Shown one piece after another: positions 16,261-25,678 of a DNA stretch of 37,679 nucleotides. Position numbers and translations under genes: made by a program. The stretch lies in contig NZ_CAMLOV010000039.1 in the NCBI RefSeq assembly GCF_946481715.1, positions 1-37,679 of the forward strand, given 5' to 3'. The notes beneath the pieces were generated by a model, which saw only the letters and a program-made list of their open reading frames with translations, was not told the origin of the DNA and made no database searches. The DNA comes from an uncultured Mucilaginibacter sp. (GTDB lineage: Bacteria > Bacteroidota > Bacteroidia > Sphingobacteriales > Sphingobacteriaceae). Every line of letters begins with the position of its first letter. Position 1 is the first letter of the stretch.

Positions 16261-17628
16261 ATGATAACTACTTATCACAAATACAAGCACTACTATAAGG
16301 ACAGCCTTAAACTGGCTATCCCTGTGGTTATATCGCAATTGGGGCATACGCTAGTGCAGGTGTCCGATTCGGTTATTGTTGGGCACTTCGCCGGCACAAC
16401 TTCATTAGCGGCAGTATCATTAGTTAGCAGCTTGTTTTTGGTACCGTTGGTGGTGGGTATCGGTATCAGTTATGGCATTACGCCCCTCATTGCCCAAAAC
16501 AACGGCCGTGGCGATTATAAGGAGTGCAGCAAGCTGCTCTCCAACAGCTTATTGCTAAACATAATAGCTGGTGTGGTTTTATTTGCTGCTATTTATTTTG
16601 GCGTTTTAGCGTTTATAGATGGGTTGCATCAATCGCCGGCAGTTGTTGCACAAGCCAAGCCTTTTTTATTTTTGCTAAGCCTTTCGCTTATCCCCCTTAT
16701 GATATTCAGCACTTTTAAACAATTTGCCGAAGGGCTTGGCTTCACTAAACAAGCCATGATGGTATCTATCTGGGGCAATGTGCTCAATATTTGCCTGGGT
16801 ATTACCTTTGTAAAAGGGCTGTTTGGCATCCCTCCAATGGGTATTCGCGGCGTGGGGCTAAGCACTCTTATCGATAGGTCGGTGATGGCTATTGTTATGG
16901 CTTTTTATGTATTGCGCTCCCCTATCTTCCGTAAATACCTACAGGACTTTACTGTGCGCAATGTAGATAGGCTACGCGGTTTACAGATATTAAAAATTGG
17001 CGCCCCGGTGGCATTGCAGTATACCTTTGAAGTGAGCGCTTTTGGCGCCGCCGCAATATTAATTGGCATAATAGGGCCTATCCCACAAGCAGCGCACCAG
17101 GTAGCTATCAGCCTTGCGGCTATTACTTACATGATGGCAAGCGGTATCTCGTCGGCAGCGGCCGTACGCTCCGGTAACTACTTTGGCTCGGGAAATCATC
17201 ACCACCTGCGGCTTTCGGCCATCTCCAATTATCACATCGTAATTGTTTTTATGAGCTGTACGGCTATCATATTTACATTGTTTAACCATGCGCTTCCTTA
17301 TATTTATACTACAGATAAAAGCGTTATAGCTATTTCAGAACAGCTACTTATAGTTGCAGCATTCTTTCAATTGTTCGATGGCACGCAGGTGGTTGGGCTC
17401 GGCGTATTACGTGGAATTGGTGATGTTAATATCCCCACGGTTATCACCTTTATATCGTACTGGATTATTGGTTTGCCTGTCGGCTATCTGCTGGGCATAC
17501 ATCTTGGGCTTGGTGTAACAGGCGTTTGGTACGGGCTGGTGTGCGGGCTAATGTCTGCTTCGGTAATGTTGTTTTACCGTTTCCAGGTTATTAGCAAGCG
17601 GAATAAGCTGACAGTGATTATTGATTAA
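16261..17628 (+). CDS. MATE family efflux transporter (NorM-like)
   Basis: A 455-residue inner-membrane protein with about 12 hydrophobic segments in two similar halves. 'AIPVVISQLGHTLVQVSDSVIVGHFAG' in TM1 is the MATE start (only part quoted: QLGHTLVQVSDSVIVGH). The second half has 'GAPVALQYTFEVSAFGAA' and 'AAHQVAISLAAITYMMASGI', and the end has 'VGLGVLRGIGDVNIP'. Members export cationic drugs or metabolites in exchange for Na+ or H+. The substrate is unknown. Its stop overlaps by 3 nt (17626-17628 against 17625-17627) with the stop of the minus-strand HDAC-like gene, a tail-to-tail arrangement. Confidence 0.93.
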   Translation: MITTYHKYKHYYKDSLKLAIPVVISQLGHTLVQVSDSVIVGHFAGTTSLAAVSLVSSLFLVPLVVGIGISYGITPLIAQNNGRGDYKECSKLLSNSLLLNIIAGVVLFAAIYFGVLAFIDGLHQSPAVVAQAKPFLFLLSLSLIPLMIFSTFKQFAEGLGFTKQAMMVSIWGNVLNICLGITFVKGLFGIPPMGIRGVGLSTLIDRSVMAIVMAFYVLRSPIFRKYLQDFTVRNVDRLRGLQILKIGAPVALQYTFEVSAFGAAAILIGIIGPIPQAAHQVAISLAAITYMMASGISSAAAVRSGNYFGSGNHHHLRLSAISNYHIVIVFMSCTAIIFTLFNHALPYIYTTDKSVIAISEQLLIVAAFFQLFDGTQVVGLGVLRGIGDVNIPTVITFISYWIIGLPVGYLLGIHLGLGVTGVWYGLVCGLMSASVMLFYRFQVISKRNKLTVIID

Positions 17629-18527
17629 AAATACAACTCGTTTGCCACCCGGTAGGTGTTGCAATGTGCATCAACAATATCCTTAATGTTGGGCGAATAG
17701 CCGCCGCCCATACTTACTTGAAGGGGAATGCCGCGGCTTTTGCATTGCGAAAACACGAAACTATCGCGCTCTTTGCAGCCTTCTTTGCTTAGAGAGAGCT
17801 TGCCTAATTTATCTGATGCTAAAACATCCACTCCAGACAGGTAAAAGATAAAATCAGGTTGATGGCTATCAATAACGCCAGGTAAAGTGTTTTTTAAGAT
17901 GGTAAGGTATTCTTCGTCTCCAATGCCGTCATCCAGCGGGATATCCAGATCCGACTGCTCCTTGCGGAAGGGGAAATTTTTATCGCCATGCATCGAAAAA
18001 GTGAACACCCGCTGCTCGTTTTCAAATATTTCAGCGGTGCCGTTCCCTTGGTGCACATCTAAATCAACAATTAAAATAGACCTACATAAATTATTGAATA
18101 GTAAATAATTAGCTGCTATCGCCTGGTCGTTCAGCATACAAAACCCTTCGCCCCAATTACTTCCTGCGTGGTGCGTCCCGCCGGCAACATTAAAAGCTAT
18201 TCCATGCTCTAAAGCGATATGGCAGCCATCTATAGTACCTTTGGCTATGCGTATTTCGCGCTCAACAAGCTGTGCAGAGAGTGGAAAACCGATGCGGCGT
18301 TGCTCCCTGGGCGGTAAGGTTAAATTGCGTAATTGCTCCCAATAGCACTTATCGTGGCTTAACAATATGGTGGTTTCATCTAACTCCGTCGGCGAAACGA
18401 TATTTTCTTCGGCTATAAGACCTTCGTGTAAAAGCTGGGCGGGTATCAGCTCATATTTTAGCATCGGAAAACGGTGCCCCGGTGGTAATGGATGAGCGTA
18501 TATAGGGTCGTAAGCTATTTTGAGCAT
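17625..18527 (-). CDS. Histone-deacetylase-superfamily hydrolase
   Basis: A 300-residue cytoplasmic Zn-dependent amidohydrolase of the arginase/deacetylase fold. The active site is visible as AGGTHHAG (residues 125-132 region of the early half, with the paired catalytic His), the Zn ligands in 'LIVDLDVHQGNGTAEIF' (Asp157 and His159), and the third acidic ligand in 'YLSGVDVLASD'. 'VSMGGGYSP' near the end supplies the usual glycine loop. Bacterial members deacetylate acetylpolyamines, acetoin-type compounds or proteins; this substrate is unknown. It is the last gene of a tight minus-strand group after kynU and bestrophin, 11 nt behind bestrophin. Confidence 0.92.
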   Translation of the reverse strand: MLKIAYDPIYAHPLPPGHRFPMLKYELIPAQLLHEGLIAEENIVSPTELDETTILLSHDKCYWEQLRNLTLPPREQRRIGFPLSAQLVEREIRIAKGTIDGCHIALEHGIAFNVAGGTHHAGSNWGEGFCMLNDQAIAANYLLFNNLCRSILIVDLDVHQGNGTAEIFENEQRVFTFSMHGDKNFPFRKEQSDLDIPLDDGIGDEEYLTILKNTLPGVIDSHQPDFIFYLSGVDVLASDKLGKLSLSKEGCKERDSFVFSQCKSRGIPLQVSMGGGYSPNIKDIVDAHCNTYRVANELYF

Positions 18528-18538
18528 TCGGAAGTTGA

Positions 18539-19393
18539 TCAGGCAAATATCTCGCCGACATGTTTTTCGATGTTTTCGCAGATATTATCTACCGGCAAAT
18601 CGTTAGCATCAAACCCAAAAGGGTCTTCTATTTCTTCGGCTATTAATTCAATACTGGCAAAAACAAATAAGATGAACCCGATGATCGGCATAATAAAATA
18701 CTTTAAGTCGAACGCCCAGGTAAAAGGCAGTGTCATGATATAAGTAAAGATAAACTTTTTGATAAAGACGCTGTACGAGAATGGTATCGGTGTTTTTTTT
18801 ATACGCTCGCATGCACCGCAATTATCTGTAAATGAAGTAATTTCAGTAGTTATACTCACCAACTGCTCCGGGTTTATCTGGCCTTCCTTATTTAGCCGGT
18901 AAACTTCTTTAATGATGGCCGATGCTACCTGGTTAGGTACATGTTTTTTAGGGTCGATGGAGATAAAGCTTTGATGTTCGGGTTGGTAAATATCGCGCAG
19001 GTGGTCGCGCAGGCTGCGGGAGTAAAACGGAATGGCATAATTGAAAAAGGCAAACTCATTTTCGGTTATAATATGCCTTAACTTAAGGGCAAGGTTGCGG
19101 CTGTTATTAGTCAAACTTCCCCAAATTTTACGCCCTTCCCACCAGCGGTCATAAGCCGAATTAATACGGAAAGCAAGCAACAACGAAAATACAAACCCGA
19201 TTGTTTGATGTACATAGATGACCTTTTTGAGGATGGTAGTTTCGGGAACATGAAAAAAATCTATCAGGAAAAAGGTAACCACGCCTGCGTAAATACTTAC
19301 GCAAGTCATCAGTGGAAAAAGTTCGCGTAAAGTATCTGCCTTATTAAAGCGGAATATGAGCGAGAACCATTGCTTGGGGTTATAGTATATCAT
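18539..19393 (-). CDS. Bestrophin family anion channel
   Basis: A 284-residue membrane protein. The family block 'LLLAFRINSAYDRWWEGRKI' (near residues 71-90) followed by 'WGSLTNNSRNLA' is diagnostic of bestrophin/YneE-UPF0187. There are four hydrophobic segments, two near residues 25-75 and two near 210-250. Bacterial bestrophins form pentameric channels for anions, or in some cases cations. It sits between kynU (6 nt) and the HDAC-like gene (11 nt) on the same strand, an operon-like arrangement; a link between ion flux and kynurenine breakdown is not known to me. Confidence 0.92.
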   Translation of the reverse strand: MIYYNPKQWFSLIFRFNKADTLRELFPLMTCVSIYAGVVTFFLIDFFHVPETTILKKVIYVHQTIGFVFSLLLAFRINSAYDRWWEGRKIWGSLTNNSRNLALKLRHIITENEFAFFNYAIPFYSRSLRDHLRDIYQPEHQSFISIDPKKHVPNQVASAIIKEVYRLNKEGQINPEQLVSITTEITSFTDNCGACERIKKTPIPFSYSVFIKKFIFTYIMTLPFTWAFDLKYFIMPIIGFILFVFASIELIAEEIEDPFGFDANDLPVDNICENIEKHVGEIFA

Positions 19394-19399
19394 TTTATA

Positions 19400-20686
19400 T
19401 TATTTAACGGCTGTAATGGCTTTAAAAAGGCATCCTGCGGCTTTGTTAATGTCGGCAAAGGTGTTGTAAAGCGGCACAGGGCTTAAACGGATCACATCCG
19501 GCTCGCGCCAATCGCCTATAACACCATTGTCCGCAAGGTAGTTAAAGATGGCTTTTGCATTGTTTTTACAGACAATCGATAGCTGGCAGCCACGCTCATG
19601 TCTATTTTGAGGGGTGATAATATGGTAAGCTTCATGGCCAGTTTTTGCGTTTATATCGTTTATAAGAAACTCCAGGTAGCCTGTAAGCACCTCGCTTTTA
19701 GCGCGTAACGTACTAAGCCCACCAGCCTGTTCAAATATATCCAACGAGGCTTTATGTATTGCAAGCAGAATAATAGGCGCTGTGCTTACATTCCAACCCT
19801 CTGCCCCAACTTCCGGCTGAAAGCCCGGAGCCATTAAAAAGCGTTTATCCTGGCGGTAGCCCCACCAACCGGCAAAGCGGTTAAGGCTGGCATCTGCAAA
19901 GTGTTTTTCGTGTACAAATGCCCCGCTGATGCCACCCGGCCCGGAATTCATATACTTATACGAACACCAACAGGAAAAATCTGCACCCCATTCGTGCAGT
20001 TTTACAGGAACGTTGCCCGCAGCGTGTGCCAAATCAAACCCTGCATAAGCGCCCGCTGCATGCGCGGCTTTTGTAATTGCTTCAATATCAAAAAATTGCC
20101 CTGTATAATAATTTATCCCGCTAAACATCACCAAAGCAAGTCCATCGGCGTTATCTTTTATCTGCTGCAGGATATCTTCGGTACGTAAAGTTATCTCGCC
20201 TTCGCGGGGTTTTACCGCAATTATAGCATCTGTCGGATCGAAGCCATGAAATTTTGCCTGGCTCTCTACCGCGTACTGATCTGACGGGAATGCACCAGCT
20301 TCCATCAATATCTTGTAACGATTACCTGTTGGTTTATAGAAACTTACCATCATTAAATGAAGGTTTACTGTAAGCGAGTTCATGATAGTTACCTCTGCAG
20401 GCTTAGCGCCTAAGATATCGGCAAGCGCGGGCAACAGCTGTTTATGGTAACTTAGCCATGGGTCGTTGCCTATAAACCAACCCTCAACTGCGTTATCCTG
20501 CCATGCGGTGAGTTGCACCTGTATGTATTGGCCCGCTGTGCGTGGTTGCAACCCCAAAGAGTTGCCACAAAGATATACCGCATCTTCCCCATTATGCTTT
20601 GGGATGAGGAATTGCTTCCGGAAATGTTTTAGCTCATCCTGCTCGACCTGTTGCAGGGCATATTCCAATGTGTTTTGGTAAATCAT
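19400..20686 (-). CDS. kynU: Kynureninase
   Basis: A 428-residue PLP enzyme of fold type I that splits kynurenine to anthranilate and alanine, or 3-hydroxykynurenine to 3-hydroxyanthranilate. The PLP lysine is Lys244 in 'FSCWCSYKYMNSGPG', preceded by 'GFDLAHAAGNVPV' (Asp218 binds the pyridine nitrogen). 'YLCGNSLGLQPR' near residues 38-49 and 'GWFIGNDPW' near 69-77 are family landmarks. Other kynurenine-pathway genes (tryptophan dioxygenase, kmo, haaO) are not in the window, so whether it serves tryptophan breakdown or NAD synthesis is open. It is the first gene of a probable operon with bestrophin and the HDAC-like protein. Confidence 0.96.
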   Translation of the reverse strand: MIYQNTLEYALQQVEQDELKHFRKQFLIPKHNGEDAVYLCGNSLGLQPRTAGQYIQVQLTAWQDNAVEGWFIGNDPWLSYHKQLLPALADILGAKPAEVTIMNSLTVNLHLMMVSFYKPTGNRYKILMEAGAFPSDQYAVESQAKFHGFDPTDAIIAVKPREGEITLRTEDILQQIKDNADGLALVMFSGINYYTGQFFDIEAITKAAHAAGAYAGFDLAHAAGNVPVKLHEWGADFSCWCSYKYMNSGPGGISGAFVHEKHFADASLNRFAGWWGYRQDKRFLMAPGFQPEVGAEGWNVSTAPIILLAIHKASLDIFEQAGGLSTLRAKSEVLTGYLEFLINDINAKTGHEAYHIITPQNRHERGCQLSIVCKNNAKAIFNYLADNGVIGDWREPDVIRLSPVPLYNTFADINKAAGCLFKAITAVK

Positions 20687-20856
20687 CGCTCAATAATACT
20701 GAAAACGCCCCAAATTTATGGGCACGAATTTAACAGATTACGCCAAAGCATGCGAATAAGTTATTTCGGTGTTATATATATAACATTGTTAATCAATTAA
20801 TTGTGCTAATTGAAGCATAATTAATTTTTCCATACTGCTTTATATTTTTTGATTGT
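20687..20856. other. Divergent intergenic region kynU / coaD
   Basis: AT-rich spacer with no coding character, holding the promoters of both divergent genes. On the minus side TATTATTG (7 of 8 to the -7 consensus) lies just ahead of kynU. On the plus side an exact -7 element follows at 20857. Confidence 0.45.
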
Positions 20857-20864
20857 TACTTTTG
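20857..20864 (+). promoter_or_regulatory. Possible -7 element TACTTTTG upstream of coaD
   Basis: An exact TAnnTTTG match 28 nt before ATG 20893. No TTTG at the expected -33 distance. Confidence 0.5.
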
Positions 20865-20892
20865 GTTAAAGCAATACTATATATCCGTCTAT

Positions 20893-21354
20893 ATGAAGAT
20901 CGCCCTATTCCCCGGCTCGTTCGACCCTGTTACCAAGGCCCACGTAGATATTGTAAAACGGAGCGTAGGCTTATTTGATAAGGTTTATATAGGCGTAGGC
21001 GTAAATAGTACCAAGCAGGGCCTGCTAAGCGTGGCCAAGCGAGAGGATATGCTGCGGGCGGTTTTCGCTCATGACGAGCGTATACATATAGTTGCTTATG
21101 AGGGGCTTACGGTAAATTTTTGCAAAAGCATTGGCGCCGATTATATGATACGAGGCATCCGAACGGTATCCGATTTTGAGTATGAAAAGGCCATTGCCCA
21201 GATGAACCACGCCCTGGAGCCCGAGATAGAGAGCATCTTTATTGTAAGTAAGCCCGGGTACTCGTCCATCAGCTCAAGCATCGTTCGCGAGATCATCCGA
21301 TACAATGGCGATGTGGCCCAGTTTATCCCAAAAGAAGCGCTCCCCTTTTTGTAG
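20893..21354 (+). CDS. coaD: Phosphopantetheine adenylyltransferase
   Basis: A 153-residue nucleotidyltransferase of the usual CoaD length, joining 4'-phosphopantetheine and ATP to give dephospho-CoA. It opens ALFPGSFDPVTKAHVDIV: the phosphate-binding PGSFDP is normal, but the T-x-G-H motif reads T14-K-A16-H17, with Ala in place of the usual Gly. 'YMIRGIRTVSDFEYE' and the C-terminal signature 'YSSISSSIVREI' (near residues 122-133) are typical. The intact remainder suggests a working enzyme. Confidence 0.95.
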   Translation: MKIALFPGSFDPVTKAHVDIVKRSVGLFDKVYIGVGVNSTKQGLLSVAKREDMLRAVFAHDERIHIVAYEGLTVNFCKSIGADYMIRGIRTVSDFEYEKAIAQMNHALEPEIESIFIVSKPGYSSISSSIVREIIRYNGDVAQFIPKEALPFL

Positions 21355-21478
21355 CATTTACCGCAGAAAACCTTTAAAAATCTTTAAATTTCTTTGAATT
21401 TCTGTGCTCTTTACGGGGTAACCTAAATGCGTGCGCAAAAGCGGGGAAAAAGGCGAAATTGTTAACCGCTGTTTTTGC
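21355..21478. other. Convergent spacer between coaD and the Nudix gene
   Basis: The gap has short imperfect direct repeats (aaatctttaaatttctttgaatttctg) near 21376-21404. A possible hairpin pairs gcaaaagcgg (about 21434) with ccgctgtttttgc (about 21466), interrupted by a 3-nt bulge, which may end transcription from either side. Nothing coding is seen. Confidence 0.4.
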
Positions 21479-22111
21479 TTAGGCCGGCATGGGCCGTTCT
21501 TTTATCAGCTCGGCTTTTTCCAGTACATCCATTATCGATGGGAAGGTGTTGCTAACAATCGCAGCCACCTGCTCGCGGTTAAAAAAGCGGACGGCGGTTA
21601 TCCCCTCCTCTATCTGTGGCACCAGTTTGGCCTTGCCCTTGTGCTTCATCAGGTACCAATGGGTTTTCTTTAAAACGGTGGTACCCTTCCATTGGTACAT
21701 GTGGTAGGTTTTGCAGATCTTATCTTCCAGCTTATTCACTTTTATGCCGCACTCCTCCTCTACTTCGCGCACGGCGGCAACTTTCGTCTTCTCGCCTTTT
21801 TCTATTTTGCCTTTGGGGAGGTCCCATTTCTCGTTGCGGTATATGAAAAGGTGGGTGCCATCTTCGTGCTGCACCAGGCCACCTGCTGCCTCTACCAATT
21901 TTACCGTTTTAATGGCTTTTTTCAGGAAAGCTTTAGGGTTATCGCACAGCACGTAAAAATATGCGCCGGGCTGATTATCCACCCAGGGGAAAATTAATTT
22001 CAGGTCAAAATGCTCAGCCTCAATCTGTTGAAATTTTTCTATCTGCTCCGGCGCTTCGGCGGTAAGCAAAATCGCTTTTTCGTTAATATAAATTCTGTAT
22101 TTTTGAGCCAT
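21479..22111 (-). CDS. Nudix hydrolase
   Basis: A 210-residue protein. The Nudix box GKIEKGEKTKVAAVREVEEE followed by CGI (near residues 101-123) has all catalytic residues (G-x5-E-x7-REUxEExGU), preceded by 'KWDLPKGK'. It hydrolyses a nucleoside diphosphate linked to some moiety; the substrate is unknown. About 70 N-terminal residues with 'QKYRIYINEKAILLT' precede the domain, a layout common in Bacteroidota. I use ATG 22111 (MAQKY) rather than the upstream TTG. Its start codon shares the CATG at 22109-22112 with pyrE on the other strand, so its promoter must lie inside pyrE. Confidence 0.92.
   Translation of the reverse strand: MAQKYRIYINEKAILLTAEAPEQIEKFQQIEAEHFDLKLIFPWVDNQPGAYFYVLCDNPKAFLKKAIKTVKLVEAAGGLVQHEDGTHLFIYRNEKWDLPKGKIEKGEKTKVAAVREVEEECGIKVNKLEDKICKTYHMYQWKGTTVLKKTHWYLMKHKGKAKLVPQIEEGITAVRFFNREQVAAIVSNTFPSIMDVLEKAELIKERPMPA
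22098..22105 (+). promoter_or_regulatory. -7 element TATTTTTG immediately before pyrE
   Basis: An exact TAnnTTTG match ending 4 nt before the pyrE ATG at 22110, inside the Nudix coding sequence. At the usual distance transcription would begin at or within a few nt of the start codon, giving a leaderless or nearly leaderless mRNA. The -33 side is weak. Confidence 0.5.
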
Positions 22112-22751
22112 GTTTACCAATAATGAGACCGAACAGCAGGTTGCCGAATTTCTGCTGCAAATTAAAGCAATAAAACTACAACCTAATAATCCTTTTACAT
22201 GGGCATCGGGCTGGAAATCGCCAATTTATTGCGATAACCGCATTACCTTGTCGTTCCCTACTATCCGTACCTACATCAGGCAGCAATTATCATCGGCCAT
22301 ACAAGAAAAATTTGGCGCTGTAGGCTGTATAGCAGGCGTTGCCACTGCCGGCATACCACAGGGCGCATTGGTTGCGCAGGAGCTTGGGCTTCCGTTTATA
22401 TACGTACGTGCAAAAGCAAAAGAGCACGGTACCGGCAGCCTCATTGAAGGCGAAATATCTACCGATAAGCGGGTTGTGGTTATAGAAGACCTTATCTCTA
22501 CCGGTAAAAGCAGCTTGCAAGCCGTTGCCGCCCTGCGCGATGCCGGTTATAACGTTGCCGGGCTTGCCGCTATATTTAGCTATGGCTTTGATATTGCCGA
22601 AGAGAATTTTAAAAATGCCAAATGCCCGTATGTAACCTTATCTAACTATACCGCCCTGCTAAAGTATGCCGAAGAAAAGCAGTATATATCCGCAGGCGAT
22701 ATTGAGGTATTGAAACAATGGCGCGAGCAGCCATCAACCTGGGGGCAATAA
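22110..22751 (+). CDS. pyrE: Orotate phosphoribosyltransferase
   Basis: A 213-residue enzyme transferring phosphoribose from PRPP to orotate in pyrimidine synthesis. The N-terminal 'FTWASGWKSPIYCDNRI' (near residues 29-45) is the orotate-side signature. The PRPP loop is VVVIEDLISTGKSS (near 113-126). The N-terminus MFTNNETEQQVAEFLLQIKA fits family starts, so ATG 22110 is well supported even though it overlaps the divergent Nudix start. An SRPBCC-domain gene follows 6 nt after the stop, probably co-transcribed. Confidence 0.96.
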   Translation: MFTNNETEQQVAEFLLQIKAIKLQPNNPFTWASGWKSPIYCDNRITLSFPTIRTYIRQQLSSAIQEKFGAVGCIAGVATAGIPQGALVAQELGLPFIYVRAKAKEHGTGSLIEGEISTDKRVVVIEDLISTGKSSLQAVAALRDAGYNVAGLAAIFSYGFDIAEENFKNAKCPYVTLSNYTALLKYAEEKQYISAGDIEVLKQWREQPSTWGQ

Positions 22752-22757
22752 TAAAAT

Positions 22758-23153
22758 ATGAGCGTATTTGAAAGTAAAGTACTGGTAAATAAACCGGTGA
22801 GCGATGTTTACCGTTTCCTGGCCGATTTAAATAACCATGGGCAACTGATGCCTGATAATGTTATTGGCTGGCAGGGCACTGCCGATGTGGCCAGTTTTGA
22901 GATACAGAATATGGCTAAGCTGAGCCTGAAGATAGATAACCGCATAACCAACCGCGAAGTAAGGATAGTACCTGCCGAGAAACCACCATTTGATATGGAG
23001 TTGAAATGGGAGCTTGCCGAAGCCGGCAACCAAACACAGGCCACATTTACCATTACGGCCAGCCTAAACATGCTAATGAAAATGATGGCATCCGGGCCTT
23101 TACAAAAGCTTACAGAAAACGAAACCCAAAGACTAACTGAGGTCTTCAGCTGA
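22758..23153 (+). CDS. SRPBCC (START/Bet v1-like) family protein
   Basis: A 131-residue single-domain protein. 'MSVFESKVLVNKPVSDVYRF' leading into 'LADLNNHGQLMPDNV' is the usual SRPBCC opening (v..s...v...l.d..n...l.P). The end is an amphipathic helix 'MLMKMMASGPLQKLTENETQ'. These helix-grip proteins bind hydrophobic ligands; no catalytic residues stand out. It follows pyrE by 6 nt but has no obvious tie to pyrimidines. An 8-bp hairpin (cccaaaga 23125-23132, tctttggg 23154-23161) spans its stop codon without a T-tract. Confidence 0.8.
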   Translation: MSVFESKVLVNKPVSDVYRFLADLNNHGQLMPDNVIGWQGTADVASFEIQNMAKLSLKIDNRITNREVRIVPAEKPPFDMELKWELAEAGNQTQATFTITASLNMLMKMMASGPLQKLTENETQRLTEVFS

Positions 23154-23196
23154 TCTTTGGGCTTGCTTGGGGGCACAAAGTGTATAATATATGCTA

Positions 23197-23277
23197 TTAA
23201 TATACTTCTCGTTCTTCGTTGTTGCGTAAGGCCATCACTACATTGATGACAACCAAACAGATGATTACAGATCCCAT
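23197..23277 (-). CDS. Possible 26-residue single-span membrane peptide
   Basis: The minus strand encodes MGSVIICLVVINVVMALRNN followed by EEREVY. A hydrophobic stretch of about 16 residues (3-17) and a charged tail form a plausible single-span inner-membrane micropeptide. ATG is at 23277 and TAA at 23197-23199, in a gap with no other gene. Upstream on the minus strand the DNA is AT-rich and has TTTG, 19 nt, TACTTAAT, a weak promoter match. No homology claim is made. Its position and amphipathic composition, not length, support it. Confidence 0.4.
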   Translation of the reverse strand: MGSVIICLVVINVVMALRNNEEREVY

Positions 23278-25324
<2,047 letters not shown>

Positions 25325-25379
25325 CATTGTCTGAAGACGGGAAGACCGGAATCAGGAGCCTAATCTTCTACGTCATAAA

Positions 25380-25412
25380 GAAGCCTTTCCATTTATTTGG
25401 AGGGCTTTTTTT
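25380..25412 (+). terminator. Rho-independent terminator after the ABC-F gene
   Basis: aagcctttcca (25381-25391) pairs with tggagggctt (25398-25407) with one bulge, followed by seven T. Confidence 0.8.
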
Positions 25413-25604
25413 ATGCTTTTTTTGCCGGAGCACCCACCCCGCGCCAATTACTGACAAAACAGCGCCACCACTAGTTTCCTTTTATTTGGCGAACTTGCAG
25501 TTTAACCTGCACTAACGGAATTGAATAGTTAGGCGGCACGCCCCTTCTCAATCAGCACTGCACGGGTTTGGCAAAATTGTAAAAGTTAAACATTAGCTCA
25601 TTTT

Positions 25605-25612
25605 TAACTTTG
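25605..25612 (+). promoter_or_regulatory. Possible -7 element TAACTTTG upstream of the giant T9SS protein
   Basis: An exact TAnnTTTG match; transcription would begin near 25618, leaving a leader of about 60 nt. The nearest TTG (25577-25579) leaves a 25-nt spacer, longer than ideal. Confidence 0.45.
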
Positions 25613-25678
25613 CCCACCCGATTTTTTTTTGTAAGTTACGGTCTGTTTTTTTTGAAGAAAAAACCTCAACCTTATTAG

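Noticed and set aside
22112..22120. TTG start three codons upstream for the Nudix gene
   Set aside because: ATG 22111 gives the family-typical MAQKY start, and a longer start would lie deeper in pyrE.
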